Below, piece by piece: positions 10,456-20,679 of a stretch of 64,000 bases of DNA (positions are counted from its first letter, which is position 1; each line of letters begins with the position of its first letter). A model generated the notes under the pieces. The model saw nothing but the letters and a program-made list of their open reading frames with translations, did no database searches and was not told where the DNA came from. Origin of the DNA: Yarrowia lipolytica (lineage: Eukaryota > Ascomycota > Dipodascomycetes > Dipodascales); the NCBI RefSeq assembly GCF_001761485.1, contig NC_090771.1:2790001-2854000 (forward strand). The letters are read 5' to 3'. Made by a program: the position numbers and the translations under genes.

Positions 10456-11727
10456 TTACTCCAGCTTCGCCTTTTTGGTATCGGTCTCCTTGTCCTCCTT
10501 GTCGGTCTCGTCTCCACTCTCGGCCTCTCGCTTCTTCTTGGCCTCCGCAGCCTCCTTCTGTTGTCGGGAAACCATGGTGTTGGCCTTCTCTCCGTTGCAT
10601 CGTCGGAAGTAGGGCTGGCATCGCCAGTAGGGCACAGTTCTGTAGGCTCCTCCCCAGGCCTCTTCCTCGCCAATAACAACCTCATCGTTGACGTTGGGGT
10701 CCTCATAGATCTTAGCCACCTTCTCCTCGACCTTCTGAACAATCTTCTCCCACACGTCAAAGCCAGCCTTGGAGGTTCGTCCAATCTCGGCTCGCAGCTC
10801 TGTTTCCACAGGTAGGAAGGAATGCAGAATTTTGAAGAAGTGCGACTTCATGGCAGTGTTGGAGGCCTTTCCAGGAGTCTCTTTGACGATCTCAAAGTAC
10901 TCCCGCAGCATCTTGTCCACTCGGGGAAAGTTGACATCCTTGTCGGTGGGCTTGTTGAAGATGGCAGGGTTGTACAAGTTGCCTTCAGCAGACATAACAG
11001 CATCTGTGGTAGTCTCCTCCATGCACTTTTCGATATCTTCGGAGTACAGAACGTTGCCGTTGGCAAAGACCACAGTGTCCTTGGGCAGGTTCTCCCGAAC
11101 GTACTTGATGATTTCCCAGTCCGCCAGACCGGTCTGCTGGCCCTTCATTTCTCGGGTCCGGCCATGGATAGTCAGAAACTGTGCACCGGCGTTGATGATC
11201 ATCTTGGCATATTCCAAGGTCTTATCTCGGTCGTCAAAGACTCGCATCTTGGCTGTGACGGGCACCTTCAGCTCCAGGTGCAGCTTGTTGATGAGCTTGT
11301 GGATCAGATCCCAGTCCTCCATGAGAAACGATCCGTAGTGGCCCTTTCGGGCAATGCCCTGAGGACATCCCAGATTCAGATCCACAGCGTCACACCTATC
11401 CTCTACTAGCTTGGCAGCAGCCAGCAGCTCATCAGGGTCGTTTGCGCAAAACTGGACCACCAGAGGTCGATCAGTCGTCTGATCTCCATCCATGGGTCCA
11501 AACATCTCCTCTCTGTATCGCTCAGAAGTGCCGAAGAGCTTTGCGTGAAACATAGGAGTGTAACAGAGGTCCGCGCCATGTCGACGGGACAGAATTCGCC
11601 AGGCCAGCTCACTCTGATCAACCATGGGAGCCACAATGGTCTTGGGCTTGCCAAGTTTTTCAAACAGCTGACGGCCAGCCAGCTTTGTGGGGGCGGACGC
11701 GTCAGAGGAAGCAGAAGCAGCAGTCAT
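10456..11727 (-). CDS. DUS1: tRNA-dihydrouridine(16/17) synthase
   Basis: A 423-residue flavoenzyme that reduces uridines 16 and 17 in the D-loop of cytoplasmic tRNAs with NAD(P)H and FMN. The TIM-barrel start is TIVAPMVDQSELAWRIL (about 30-46). FMN-site residues sit in VVQFCANDPDELL (about 90-102). The catalytic cysteine is C121 in DLNLGCPQGIARKGHYGSFL, and the HGRTREMKG motif contacts tRNA and phosphate. This combination, with a lysine/glutamate-rich C-terminal tail (about 385-423), matches Dus1 and not Dus2, Dus3 or Dus4. Length is typical for fungi. It is divergent from ATP20 and convergent with the RNase H gene. The ATG at 11727 is the first in frame before the conserved core. Confidence 0.93.
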   Translation of the reverse strand: MTAASASSDASAPTKLAGRQLFEKLGKPKTIVAPMVDQSELAWRILSRRHGADLCYTPMFHAKLFGTSERYREEMFGPMDGDQTTDRPLVVQFCANDPDELLAAAKLVEDRCDAVDLNLGCPQGIARKGHYGSFLMEDWDLIHKLINKLHLELKVPVTAKMRVFDDRDKTLEYAKMIINAGAQFLTIHGRTREMKGQQTGLADWEIIKYVRENLPKDTVVFANGNVLYSEDIEKCMEETTTDAVMSAEGNLYNPAIFNKPTDKDVNFPRVDKMLREYFEIVKETPGKASNTAMKSHFFKILHSFLPVETELRAEIGRTSKAGFDVWEKIVQKVEEKVAKIYEDPNVNDEVVIGEEEAWGGAYRTVPYWRCQPYFRRCNGEKANTMVSRQQKEAAEAKKKREAESGDETDKEDKETDTKKAKLE

Positions 11728-12409
11728 GTGTAATAGTCGTGTGAAGCTGCGTAGGGGAAGTTGCGGGGCGAGGCGGAGAATTTTGTATATAGTGCCGTTT
11801 GGCTGGATATTGGCGATTTTTTCACCGTCTCAAACTTTTTAGGTTCTATGCATGATAGAGTTGACGAGATGAGATTGATCCGGAGGGAAGTTGCACAACA
11901 AAGAAGAGATAATTAGTTGACGGTAGGAGTAAGTAAATTATTAAAATGTTAGTTGAATATTGTGAAGCACCAGTTGGGGTATTTACTTACCATGTCAACT
12001 AAAGAGAGTTGGAACATTGGTGTTCAAGGCAGTTAACCGGAGGGCTAGCTTGAGATCTTACCCCTCGAGACAATCAGACTAATATCCTTGACGTTGTCAC
12101 TTATAAACAGGCCATGCCCCATGTTTTTAATATGATAATTACGACAGCCCACTTGTACAGACCATTCACTGGGATGGACGTAATACTGATGACCCTACAT
12201 ACCAACCACAACACTTTTAGGACGTCCTCCACTAATAAAGTGCCTCCTTCGTTGTCCGCTTACGTAATTCGACCCCATCCACACAAATATCAACGCCAGT
12301 CGACAATGTCAGCAACTCTTTGTCATGCTGAAACCCAAACACCCATCATTCACCCTTCAAAACATCATTTTCTGACACCACACCATTCCAGCACCCGCGA
12401 AATACACTT

Positions 12410-12423
12410 ACCCTAACCCTAAA
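12410..12423 (+). promoter_or_regulatory. Tandem ACCCTAA box, telomere-like motif in ATP20 promoter
   Basis: ACCCTAACCCTAAA lies 121-134 bases before the ATP20 ATG. Two vertebrate-type telomere units form a classical site for Tbf1/Teb1/Tay1-type Myb proteins. Y. lipolytica telomeres use a different 10-base unit, so this is best read as a promoter site and not a telomere remnant. Single AACCCTAA boxes occur before two other genes in the window. Confidence 0.5.
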
Positions 12424-12455
12424 TTTCACAAACAGCTACCCGGCCCCGTGCATTC

Positions 12456-12462
12456 TGATTGG
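12456..12462 (-). promoter_or_regulatory. CCAAT box in ATP20 promoter
   Basis: TGATTGG on the plus strand is the reverse of CCAATCA, the HAP-complex site that drives respiratory genes in yeasts. It lies about 80 bases before the ATG of an ATP synthase subunit, a fitting target. Confidence 0.45.
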
Positions 12463-12543
12463 GCGAACCTCCCAACACTGCGGTAGAAAAACTCTTACAT
12501 ACACAAATCGTCTTGAGAAATCAGCACACCTAAACTACACACA

Positions 12544-13365
12544 ATGTTCCGAAGCAGAGTTTCTGGCGTTTTCCAGCAGGTGCGATTCCAGTCCACCGCT
12601 GCCTCCAAGGCTGCCTCCAAGGCCCAGGGTCTCGGAGCCAAGGTCCAGGGTGAGTATTTCTCGAGCTAGGAGACTTTTCGATTTTCCGGCGATAACAAGC
12701 AACACAGCTGCGTATATGGGGGTCGGGGATGGACAAGTGCAAGGAGAGTGTGGCACGAGAGTGTCCTGTTTTGATTGGATGTGATTGTGGTGTTTACCGG
12801 TGCTACCAGATGGTGTTTCATCAGCTTGACGTGTCGGAAGTTGTGAACGACGACACTAGACACGTGATAGAGACGAGTACACTAGTGCGACATCGTTAGC
12901 AGTTCCAGTGTCATCAGCGGCCCACCTCATTGGAATCAATCTCGTTCAGTACTCCGATCAACACCCTATCCACTCCGGGAATCTGTATCTGTTCTACTCC
13001 TCGAATCATGCCACTACTCCAAGGCAGTCAACCCCCAACATTATACTAACTCAGGCATCACCAACTGTGCCGTCTACTGGGCCAAGGTCACCGGTGAGCT
13101 CGGAAAGCAGATCTACCTCAAGGAGGGCTTTGCTCCCCCCTCTCTTTCTCAGTTCCAGTCTGTCTACCAGAACCTGTTCAACTCCGTCAAGTCTTACGCC
13201 CTCAAGCCCCAGAAGGTCATTGACTGTGCTGAGTCCATCACCAAGACTGACGCTCTCCGATACACTGCCTACGGTGTCCAGATCCTCGGTCTCTTCACCC
13301 TCGGTGAGGTTATCGGCCGACGAAACGTCATTGGCTACAAGGTCCCCTCTGCTGACAAGCACTAA
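12544..13365 (+). CDS. ATP20: Mitochondrial F1Fo-ATP synthase subunit g (one intron)
   Basis: Two exons, 12544-12649 and 13055-13365, give a 138-residue protein; the total of 417 coding bases keeps the frame. Exon 1 encodes a basic, hydroxylated mitochondrial leader (MFRSRVSGVFQQVRFQSTAA). Exon 2 gives the conserved core with NCAVYWAKVTGELGKQIYLK, then a C-terminal membrane helix with a GxxxG-like region (YTAYGVQILGLFTLGEVIGR). Subunit g sits in the Fo membrane part beside subunit e, where it helps dimerise ATP synthase and shape cristae. The splice junction falls within a glycine codon. Length matches fungal subunit g. The promoter holds a CCAAT box and an ACCCTAA repeat, in line with respiratory control. 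It is divergent from DUS1 and convergent with ROK1. Confidence 0.9.
12650..13054 (+). other. Spliceosomal intron of ATP20
   Basis: 405 bases with donor GTGAGT at 12650 and branch site TACTAAC at 13044-13050, followed at once by acceptor TCAG (13051-13054). The near-zero branch-to-acceptor distance is typical of Yarrowia. I saw no snoRNA boxes or second gene inside. Confidence 0.9.
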
Positions 13366-13645
13366 ATTGGACATTAGAAATCCGATTAACATGTAATTTA
13401 AAACTGACGCTTTGCGTTTCTATTGAATTGTTCCTGAGTGGTTTTAACGGTGTCGTTTTTCCAGTATCTGACCTATATACTTGTAACAGCTAATTATCTG
13501 CCTGTGTGTATGGCTTGCATCGTATGGAAAGTGAAGGGCGTACAGACACAGATCGCACGTCAGCTTTAATACATCTCTACGACAGCTCGCTCCATTTATC
13601 TGATGTACATTAGTCTATAGCATGGCCTAGGCGGTCCACAATAAC

Positions 13646-15289
13646 TTATTCGTCGTCCTTCTTCATCTTCTTGAGACCCTTCATCTGCTGTTTGGCCCGC
13701 TTCTTCTTGTTGTTAGCCAGAGCATGTTGAGTAGAGATCTTCTTTCGTTTGATGGGTCTGTTTTTGATGTTGTCTCGCTCCTTCTGAGTCAGGGGAGCGA
13801 GGTTGTTGAGCCAGTCGGGTACCTCCTGTCCAGACTGCTTCATGACATTGACTACCACCTTGACATTGGTAGCGTCCTCCTTGGTGAAGAAGGTGACGGC
13901 CTTGCCGAGTCGGCCAGCTCGACCGGTTCGTCCGATTCGATGCACGTAAGACTGTGCAGACTGGGGTACATCGTAGTTGATGACCAGGTTGATGCCTCGG
14001 AAATCGATACCTCGGGCCAGAACGTCGGTACAGATTAGCACCCAGACTTCTCCGTTTCGGAAACGGTCGATGACGGAAGCTCGCTTGGCCGCAGTCATGT
14101 CTCCATGGATCTGGTCGACGTTGATTCCGTCGAAAACCAGCTCCTTGAACAGTGCCTTGGCTCGGTCGATGGACTGCAGGAAGATGATGACAGGGGCCAC
14201 AAGCTGACCCTCTCGGGCCATTTGTCGGATAGCCACAAGCTTACCTTCCTCGTTTCCAGCATACACCAGCTTCTGCTCAACGGTCTGGGCAGCAGCCTGC
14301 TTGTTACCGATAATGATACGTAGAGGGTCGGTGCTCATGATACTGTTTGCCAGCTGCTCGACAGAGGCAGGAATGGTTGCGGAGAACAGAGTCTTCTGAA
14401 TACCCGAGGGGCATGCTGCCAGAATGTCATCGACCTGGGTGGCAAAGCCCTTCTCAAACAGCTTGTCGGCCTCATCGAAGATGACCAGATCCAGGGATCC
14501 AAGGTCCAGGCTGCCGTCGTTGAGGGCGGAGACCAGTCTCAGGGGGGTGGTAATGCAAATGTCGTATTTCTGGGAGCTGACTTTTCCGTTTCGCAGCTTG
14601 TCGGCCGTGCTCTTGTCCAGCAAGCAGGGTTTCAGCTCGTCCTTCTTTTTTCCAACACCCACGCAGAGCGAGAACACAGCGTTGAAGATCTGAGACGCCA
14701 GCTCCTTGGTGGGGGCAACCACCAGTGCCTTGATTCCCTTCTTAGCGTCCTTGGAGCCCTTCTTCTTACCCAGCATCTCCACCATGGGGATGCTGTAGGC
14801 CATAGTCTTACCGGAACCAGTTGGAGCACAGGCAATCAGATCTCGGCCGTTCAGCATTGTAGGGATACTCTCGCACTGGATCGGGGTAGGGTCTGTGTAC
14901 TTGTTCTTCTTGAGGTTGGCCAGAAGATAGGGATGCAAGTTGAATCGAGTGATGAGGTCTTCAAACGACCCAATGGGCAGAGGGGAGTCTTCTCCGGTGA
15001 TGTTGATCTTGTGCTTGTTTCGGAAAACCACAGCCTCCTCGGGAGTACTGATAATGGGCGGGGGAGCCTCTTCCTCCTCTTCATTGTCCAGCTCAGCCTC
15101 CTCAGCTACTCGCTTCTTGGAGTAAGTGTCTGTCTTGGTCTTGAAAAAGTCGGTTTCTCGGGCAACTTCAATGTCGACATTGTCCTGGGTGTCTTTGGGA
15201 GCAGCGTGGTTGAGCAGAGTCAGGTCCTTCCTGTGTTTACCGTTTCGCTGGATCGTGGCTCCTCGAGATAGTACTTTGAAGATATCCAT
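13646..15289 (-). CDS. ROK1: DEAD-box RNA helicase Rok1 (DDX52 type)
   Basis: A 547-residue ATP-dependent RNA helicase of the nucleolus, needed for early pre-18S rRNA processing in the small-subunit processome. Motifs occur in order: Q motif (TPIQCESIP, Q138), Walker A APTGSGKT (155-162), PTKEL (193-197), TPLRL, DEAD (272-275), SAT (303-305), then ARGIDF and HRIGRTGRAGR in the second RecA domain. The acidic N-terminal stretch (about 62-75) and basic C-terminal tail are as in Rok1. Rok1 assignment rests on the NxxRxxxxI N-terminal region, the spacing between Walker A and PTKEL, and the basic C-terminal tail; other nucleolar DEAD proteins share the core. All catalytic motifs are intact. Confidence 0.9.
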   Translation of the reverse strand: MDIFKVLSRGATIQRNGKHRKDLTLLNHAAPKDTQDNVDIEVARETDFFKTKTDTYSKKRVAEEAELDNEEEEEAPPPIISTPEEAVVFRNKHKINITGEDSPLPIGSFEDLITRFNLHPYLLANLKKNKYTDPTPIQCESIPTMLNGRDLIACAPTGSGKTMAYSIPMVEMLGKKKGSKDAKKGIKALVVAPTKELASQIFNAVFSLCVGVGKKKDELKPCLLDKSTADKLRNGKVSSQKYDICITTPLRLVSALNDGSLDLGSLDLVIFDEADKLFEKGFATQVDDILAACPSGIQKTLFSATIPASVEQLANSIMSTDPLRIIIGNKQAAAQTVEQKLVYAGNEEGKLVAIRQMAREGQLVAPVIIFLQSIDRAKALFKELVFDGINVDQIHGDMTAAKRASVIDRFRNGEVWVLICTDVLARGIDFRGINLVINYDVPQSAQSYVHRIGRTGRAGRLGKAVTFFTKEDATNVKVVVNVMKQSGQEVPDWLNNLAPLTQKERDNIKNRPIKRKKISTQHALANNKKKRAKQQMKGLKKMKKDDE

Positions 15290-18200
15290 GGTGTATGTGG
15301 TGAGTGGTAATGTATTTTCACCTGAAAACGATGCTCATGCACTCTCGAGATTTTTTTGTATAAGGTTGGGAGGTGAAACTTAAAACGGCCTATCCTCGCT
15401 GAGTAAGTGTTGGGGACTACGGTGGCGAGTATTAGGCGGATTTATTAAGAGAGTACGTAGTTATCAAAAGTGTTTAGTTTCGGCAAATTCTGCATTGTAT
15501 TATGTGAGCGTTTCTTATCTGCATGTGATATTTTCCAAGTATACGCGATTGCAACTAACAAACCTCCCTGCAGTTATCTGCAAAGGACTTCACTTTTACT
15601 TGTAGTTACTTCTCTCAACAAGCCTTCAAGTGAATTACAGTAACGTAACCAATAGCTGGCCTACAGCTACAGTAAGAATCACATTCTTCTAGACCTGCGC
15701 CAACGAGATCACGCCACTTTTCCTCTAACCGAGGCTACAGACCCCCGCGGTATCTAACGGCACCAATAGCCGATATCGTCCTTGAAAACCCCTGGTGGAC
15801 ACTTCGTTTTAAACCCTTCTACTCGGGTGGGCTAAAGGCTACAAGATAAGCTAATATAACGGTTACAGAATTGGATCCGAACATTTTACGGGCTCGACAA
15901 ATGAAAATATTAAATGTACAACATTCCAATTGATGCTATACGGAGTGGGATGCGATAGTCGTCAACTTTGGGATTGTGGGGGCGCGCACCAGCACCTTCT
16001 TGGCTCATTTTTCATATATTATTCCTCTATACGGGGCTGATAGACCCTAATGAGTCATATAAGATAGCAGAGCTCTTATGATAGAGCGTTGGATAGCTTG
16101 TCTATCGGTTTTCATTAGTAGAATTGTCACGAACACTGTAAAGGCCTCTCTCTACTGCCACAGGGAAATATAACTGCAACAGCTGTAACAAGTCTGCGAT
16201 CGAATGTCAACTTAGAAGGTAACCCTGTTCGACCCCTTGCGGCCAGTTGAGTTGATTTGAAGCGTATGTTCGAGGACGAGGAGCGGCTGTACAGTACAAC
16301 TAGTTATACAAGTACTTGTACTCCTCTTCAACCCTTGTCATTGTACAGAGTTATTGTCACTGGGCTGGCAGGCGGTCGGAGACTAAGAAATTATTGTGTG
16401 CCAGTCCAGACTATGAGGCTCCTATTTTGAGCTCACAGACTGAGAGACTATTATCAAGTCTGACCAACTAAAAATAGACACAAACTAACTTGAGACCGCC
16501 GACCTAGTGGAGCAGCCTCTGATCTTCGTTGTGTAACTTATCCTCCTCAAGATGCTACATTGATTCTGGAAATTAGGGGCCACAGCGCGGTTATGTGGAC
16601 ACCATCTGACAGACACTCCGGAATTTGCACGTGGCGGCAAATCTCGTGTTTTCAAGCAAACTTCTGCACGCTACCGTTGTTCTCTGGTCAACGTTCGTGT
16701 TTCATACTGGGCTGTCAGATGGGCTCTATGTTGCCTATTGTACCGTCTTGGAGCTGTCAAACAAATTAGCACTCTTTAGAGGTGTGCTTGTGCGAGCTAG
16801 CAGGACAAGGACCGGGGATGATAGCACTATGCTAGTGGGGAGCTCTTTTGTCGGTGATTTGTGTCTACCATACCCATAACAAGCTGGTGCAGTGTCAAAA
16901 TGGTTTTGGTCTGTGGAAAGCTCCTTGTGTAGGTAAGATTAACCGATTTAAAGGAAGCCTAAAAGTCGGACTACGATGGCCGTGGCGTTCCCCTTCTAAG
17001 CCATAAAACCATCCTCTGGACATTCCAGCATTTTCTAATATCATGTAGAGTGCGCCTTGTTCTTGTTTGGGCAAAAGCACAAGGCAAATTGCCTTGGGCG
17101 ACTTGCGACTCTCCGCTATCTCCAACTGCAGATGTTATGCTGAGGCCTAACTCTGTGGGTGGTATCCCAGATCCTTTCCGAGAGATTAAGTTGGGTTAAT
17201 CTTTTGTCTTTTGGCAGGGTAATAATGTATACCTGTATGGCGCTCCTCGAGAGAGGCGATCTTCTCGTTAGTTACTCTACCTCATCTTGCTGGTCGAGGT
17301 GGGGTGATCCAGAAAAAGAAAGGTTGGCAAATAACTACAGGCAGCAGTGTTTTCACAAACCAAGGAGCAATAAAAAAACGGCCTTCTGCGGCCTAAAACC
17401 ACCCGTCTTGTTGTTTTAGCACAACCGCCACAGAGCCTGGACTTCCAGGAACTAGCACAAGCACCATACTAAAACACTGGTGCCGTTTTACCAGTACATC
17501 AAACACGTCTAAGCGAAGTGGAGGAATGACGAGAAAGGAAGTAATTTTGCCGCTTCGGGCAACTCTCGAGGGTCAACCATATAGGTCGCATGAGAGGCGT
17601 TGAATTTTGGCCCTCCACTAGCCCAACTGTCGCACCGCTTAAACTCTCGTATCCAAGACGGTGGAGACGGTTTTTCGCTAGACGGCACGCACAAAGAAAA
17701 CGGGAGCTGGTTGAAAAATATTTATTATACACACTTTTTGGAGCTTTGTCCTAGTGAGAGAGAAACGCGTCGAGGCATTTCCTTGTCCAAAGGAACGAGA
17801 CATCAACGTCAGACAGACATTATGGCACAGCTCAGTGGAGACGGTCCCGTATCAAACCTCCTTAATTTTATGTGCATCGGTCGATACTAAGTGCCGATCC
17901 CGAAGGTGGAGAAATCAACTTCAACGCTGCCATGCAGGGGTGGTTGAACCACGAAAGCAAATAAAAAGCACGTACAAACGTACCGTACAAACAAGCCCAC
18001 ACAAACATGCCATGTCCATGGTTTGAGACAGTCTTGAGTGATAGGCATTTATTGCTGAGCAGGTAATAAGAGACGTGTGGACTGTAAAGAGAGAACCGAC
18101 GCCGCCCTTTCTTTGTCCTCCACACTAACATCGTACAGCACTAGCTCCCCTCGATGGACCTTGTACTGGTTTGTTTTGCACAGCTTGTCTTGACTGAGTT

Positions 18201-19779
18201 TGTCACCCCTCAAAAGCTCCCAAGTTTTGTGCTGAACGTCTTGGGTCGTATACACCGGATATGTAGACCCTTGGCGATGAGTAAATGTATACACGCTTGT
18301 GGATATATCGGTCTGTGCCTGTAAGCTGGTGGGGGTTGTCATTATAATATTTTGCCCCGTAATATTCTCCCTGAAATATGAACAACTATTATTATTTCGT
18401 CAACGTGAAAATCCGAAATTGTCTCACTCAATTGAAGACACCGGTATTGTCCCTGGTACCTGGTGAAGGGTCCTCGTGCAGTACAGGGTTCCAAGGTAGC
18501 TACAGTACTGTACTGTATATGTACATGTTTGTCAGAGTCAGGCGACTCTTAAATTGTTACAAGCTCATAATTGAGTCAGGGTATCTAAAACTTCACCATA
18601 AAGCGAACCGTGCAAGATTCGAACCCACGACCGCTCATCATCCGCTCCCAAAAGTCGATTGTCACAATGCCGATTCGTTGCTGTTTGGCTTCACATCGTC
18701 GTACAAGTACAGTAGCTACAGTAAACAAACTCAGGAACGATCCACATTTGAAAAACACAGTTGGAAAAAGTGGAGGACACAGAGGGTGAGACCACGGGTC
18801 ACCACAATCCATTGTGTATGTATATTTACCTGGCAGCGTATACAGACACACTTAATCCTAACCGTGTCACTATGTTCCACTCCGTATTCACAGTCCGCGG
18901 TCTCGTCGTCCCGGAGACCACCGACAACTAACACGGCTGAAGTCATAATTAATATTGCTTGCGCATCGAAAGTGACATAAATGTGTATTTTTTGGCGTGC
19001 AAGTGGAGGGACACGGGTCTTACAAGCTTGCTGGACGACCGTGCAAACGTAATTATCCGCCCATACAACTTTGCATGGTCTTTTGTACAATTTTCAGCCA
19101 AAGACTGTCCCAGGTTCATGTGTTTGGCAGGCACAAACAGATTAAACCTAGATTGCTTTTTGCTGGCTTGCTACGGAGAGCGGATCTAAGAGAAGGCTTA
19201 GCCTACAAGTAGTCGTGTGACGACGCTAAGAGTCTAGACCGATGCCTCATGTGTCAGAGGTACGCTCTAACGTATGTTTCTTGTGCACAGCCTGCATCAC
19301 GAGCTATATAGCACTCTCCCTCGGCCGTTGAAGTGTCCACTATTAATAGTGGACTGGTGTGTTCCACAGCCTCTTCTCTGCTTCGGCCACCGGGCTGTGT
19401 GTTGCTCACTGCTTTCGGCGTTAATGAGCTTAACCTTGTGTTGATAGTCCGACTCCAGTAAGTCCAGCCAAATACCACATTGGAGATGGGCTAGTGATGA
19501 GAGATTTTGAGAGCAGAATTGAAATTGATGGCGGTCGAAGATTCTTTGGTTTTCAAGTCTGTAGCCCTTAAACTGTCCAAGTTACTCCACCGCAAGCGAA
19601 CAAAAGTATTGTTCACGCATCATGCAGATCAAAGCAGTGCAAGCCGCTCTTCGCTGATATAGCCCCCAACGCAAAGTTTGACGTTCCTAGACGTTTAAAG
19701 ACCCGTCTCAGCTGCGCTCACCCTCACCTCGACCCAGACTTCGACCTCAGTCTCGTCACCTCTTACTTCCACTCATCAA
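15290..19779. other. 4.5-kb divergent intergenic region
   Basis: Between ROK1 (leftward) and the SFK1-like gene (rightward). The open stretches, the longest being 18378-18980 plus, have irregular composition and no domain. A tRNA B-box-like stretch occurs near 18610-18630 minus without a foldable tRNA around it. A 14-base palindrome lies at 16307-16320. It is long enough to hide an unannotated short or intron-rich gene, but none is supported. Confidence 0.55.
16307..16320. repeat. 14-base palindrome TACAAGTACTTGTA
   Basis: A perfect palindrome built from the ACTTGTA motif that is scattered through the intergenic DNA of this window. It is a candidate site for a dimeric DNA-binding protein. 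Confidence 0.8.
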
Positions 19780-20679
19780 ATGTACAGATTCCTGTGGATC
19801 GTTCCGCTGTTTGCTTGCGTGGTCTGGTGGGGCATGCTCATTGCTCTGCTGGCCGCATGGGCAGCCCAGGGCAAACCCATCTACGATTTCATGGACCCCG
19901 ATGACAAGGTGGCGTACATCTCCGACGTGGGAGCCACCAGCCTGAAGCCCGTCTTCATTGCCTGTGCCGCCACCCAAGGTGGTCTCTTCATGTTTGCGCT
20001 CATCTTTGAGCGATGGATGAGACACAAAGGTCGACTATTGCGAAACCACCGCCAAGCGGAAAAGTGGCTGTCTGTGGGCGCCATCATCTTTGGCATCCTG
20101 GGCCAGGTTGGTATCATTCTGGTCTCAATCTTCGACACAAAGAACCACCACAGCGTCCACGTTGGTTGTCTTGTGCTCTTCATTGTTGGCATTGGTATTT
20201 CTGCCATTCTCAACTCGGCCGAATTCACCCTTTTGGACCAGAACTACCCCGACGTGCGTCGGCTCAAAACCTCATATATTTTGCGATGGATTTGGGTCGC
20301 TATTGCCATTGTGCTGGCGATCATCTTCGTTTCGTGTAACAATCGAAACGAACCCAACGTGGCCGCTGGCTTTGAGTGGGCGCTGTCCTTCTTCTACGGT
20401 TTCTACCTGCTTATTCTGGCGTTCGACCTCATCCCCTTCAAGCGGTACCAGGAGCGAAACGCCATGGCCACTGCTCCCCCCATGGCGGAGTATGGCTACG
20501 TGCAGCAACCCAATGATCCTGGCTACTCCCCCACCGTTGGAGGAGCAACAATGGTGCCCCCACAGCAGCAGGACAAACCGTTTGATGCAGCTTCTTACGC
20601 TACCGCCGCCGATGGCTTTGCTGCAGCCCCCCCTAATTACAATGTCGCAAAGCCCGAGCCCTCGGCCATGTATCATTAA
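19780..20679 (+). CDS. SFK1: Sfk1-like plasma-membrane protein (Frag1/DRAM/Sfk1 family)
   Basis: A 299-residue protein with six hydrophobic segments (about 6-28, 57-76, 97-118, 127-147, 167-186, 199-218). A soluble Pro/Gln/Ala-rich C-terminal tail of about 80 residues follows. The pattern of a short N-terminus entering the membrane at once, a conserved AYISDVGAT-type loop after helix 1, and SxFD...H before helix 4 is that of the Frag1/DRAM/Sfk1 family. In S. cerevisiae Sfk1 works with the PI4-kinase Stt4 at the plasma membrane, supporting PI4P synthesis and lipid asymmetry. The tail lacks an obvious domain and may bind partners in the cytosol. Family membership is firm; one-to-one orthology with Sfk1 is inferred. 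Confidence 0.8.
   Translation: MYRFLWIVPLFACVVWWGMLIALLAAWAAQGKPIYDFMDPDDKVAYISDVGATSLKPVFIACAATQGGLFMFALIFERWMRHKGRLLRNHRQAEKWLSVGAIIFGILGQVGIILVSIFDTKNHHSVHVGCLVLFIVGIGISAILNSAEFTLLDQNYPDVRRLKTSYILRWIWVAIAIVLAIIFVSCNNRNEPNVAAGFEWALSFFYGFYLLILAFDLIPFKRYQERNAMATAPPMAEYGYVQQPNDPGYSPTVGGATMVPPQQQDKPFDAASYATAADGFAAAPPNYNVAKPEPSAMYH

Larger units (their letters stand above)
11728..12543. other. Divergent promoter region between DUS1 and ATP20
   Basis: 816 bases containing two candidate elements for ATP20: a doubled ACCCTAA box (12410-12423) and a reverse CCAAT box (12458-12462). No extra gene was recognised. Confidence 0.6.

Noticed and set aside
12410-12423. Interstitial telomere remnant
   Set aside because: Only two units and of the vertebrate type, not the longer Yarrowia unit; placed where a promoter element is expected.
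18600-18700. tRNA-like B box (GGGTTCGAATC on the minus strand) suggesting a tRNA gene
   Set aside because: No acceptor stem, D arm or A box could be found around it; a full cloverleaf does not form by hand. At most a relic.
18378-18980. 200-residue open frame on the plus strand
   Set aside because: Irregular composition, no domain, and it runs through the tRNA-like stretch; no coding bias like the neighbouring genes.
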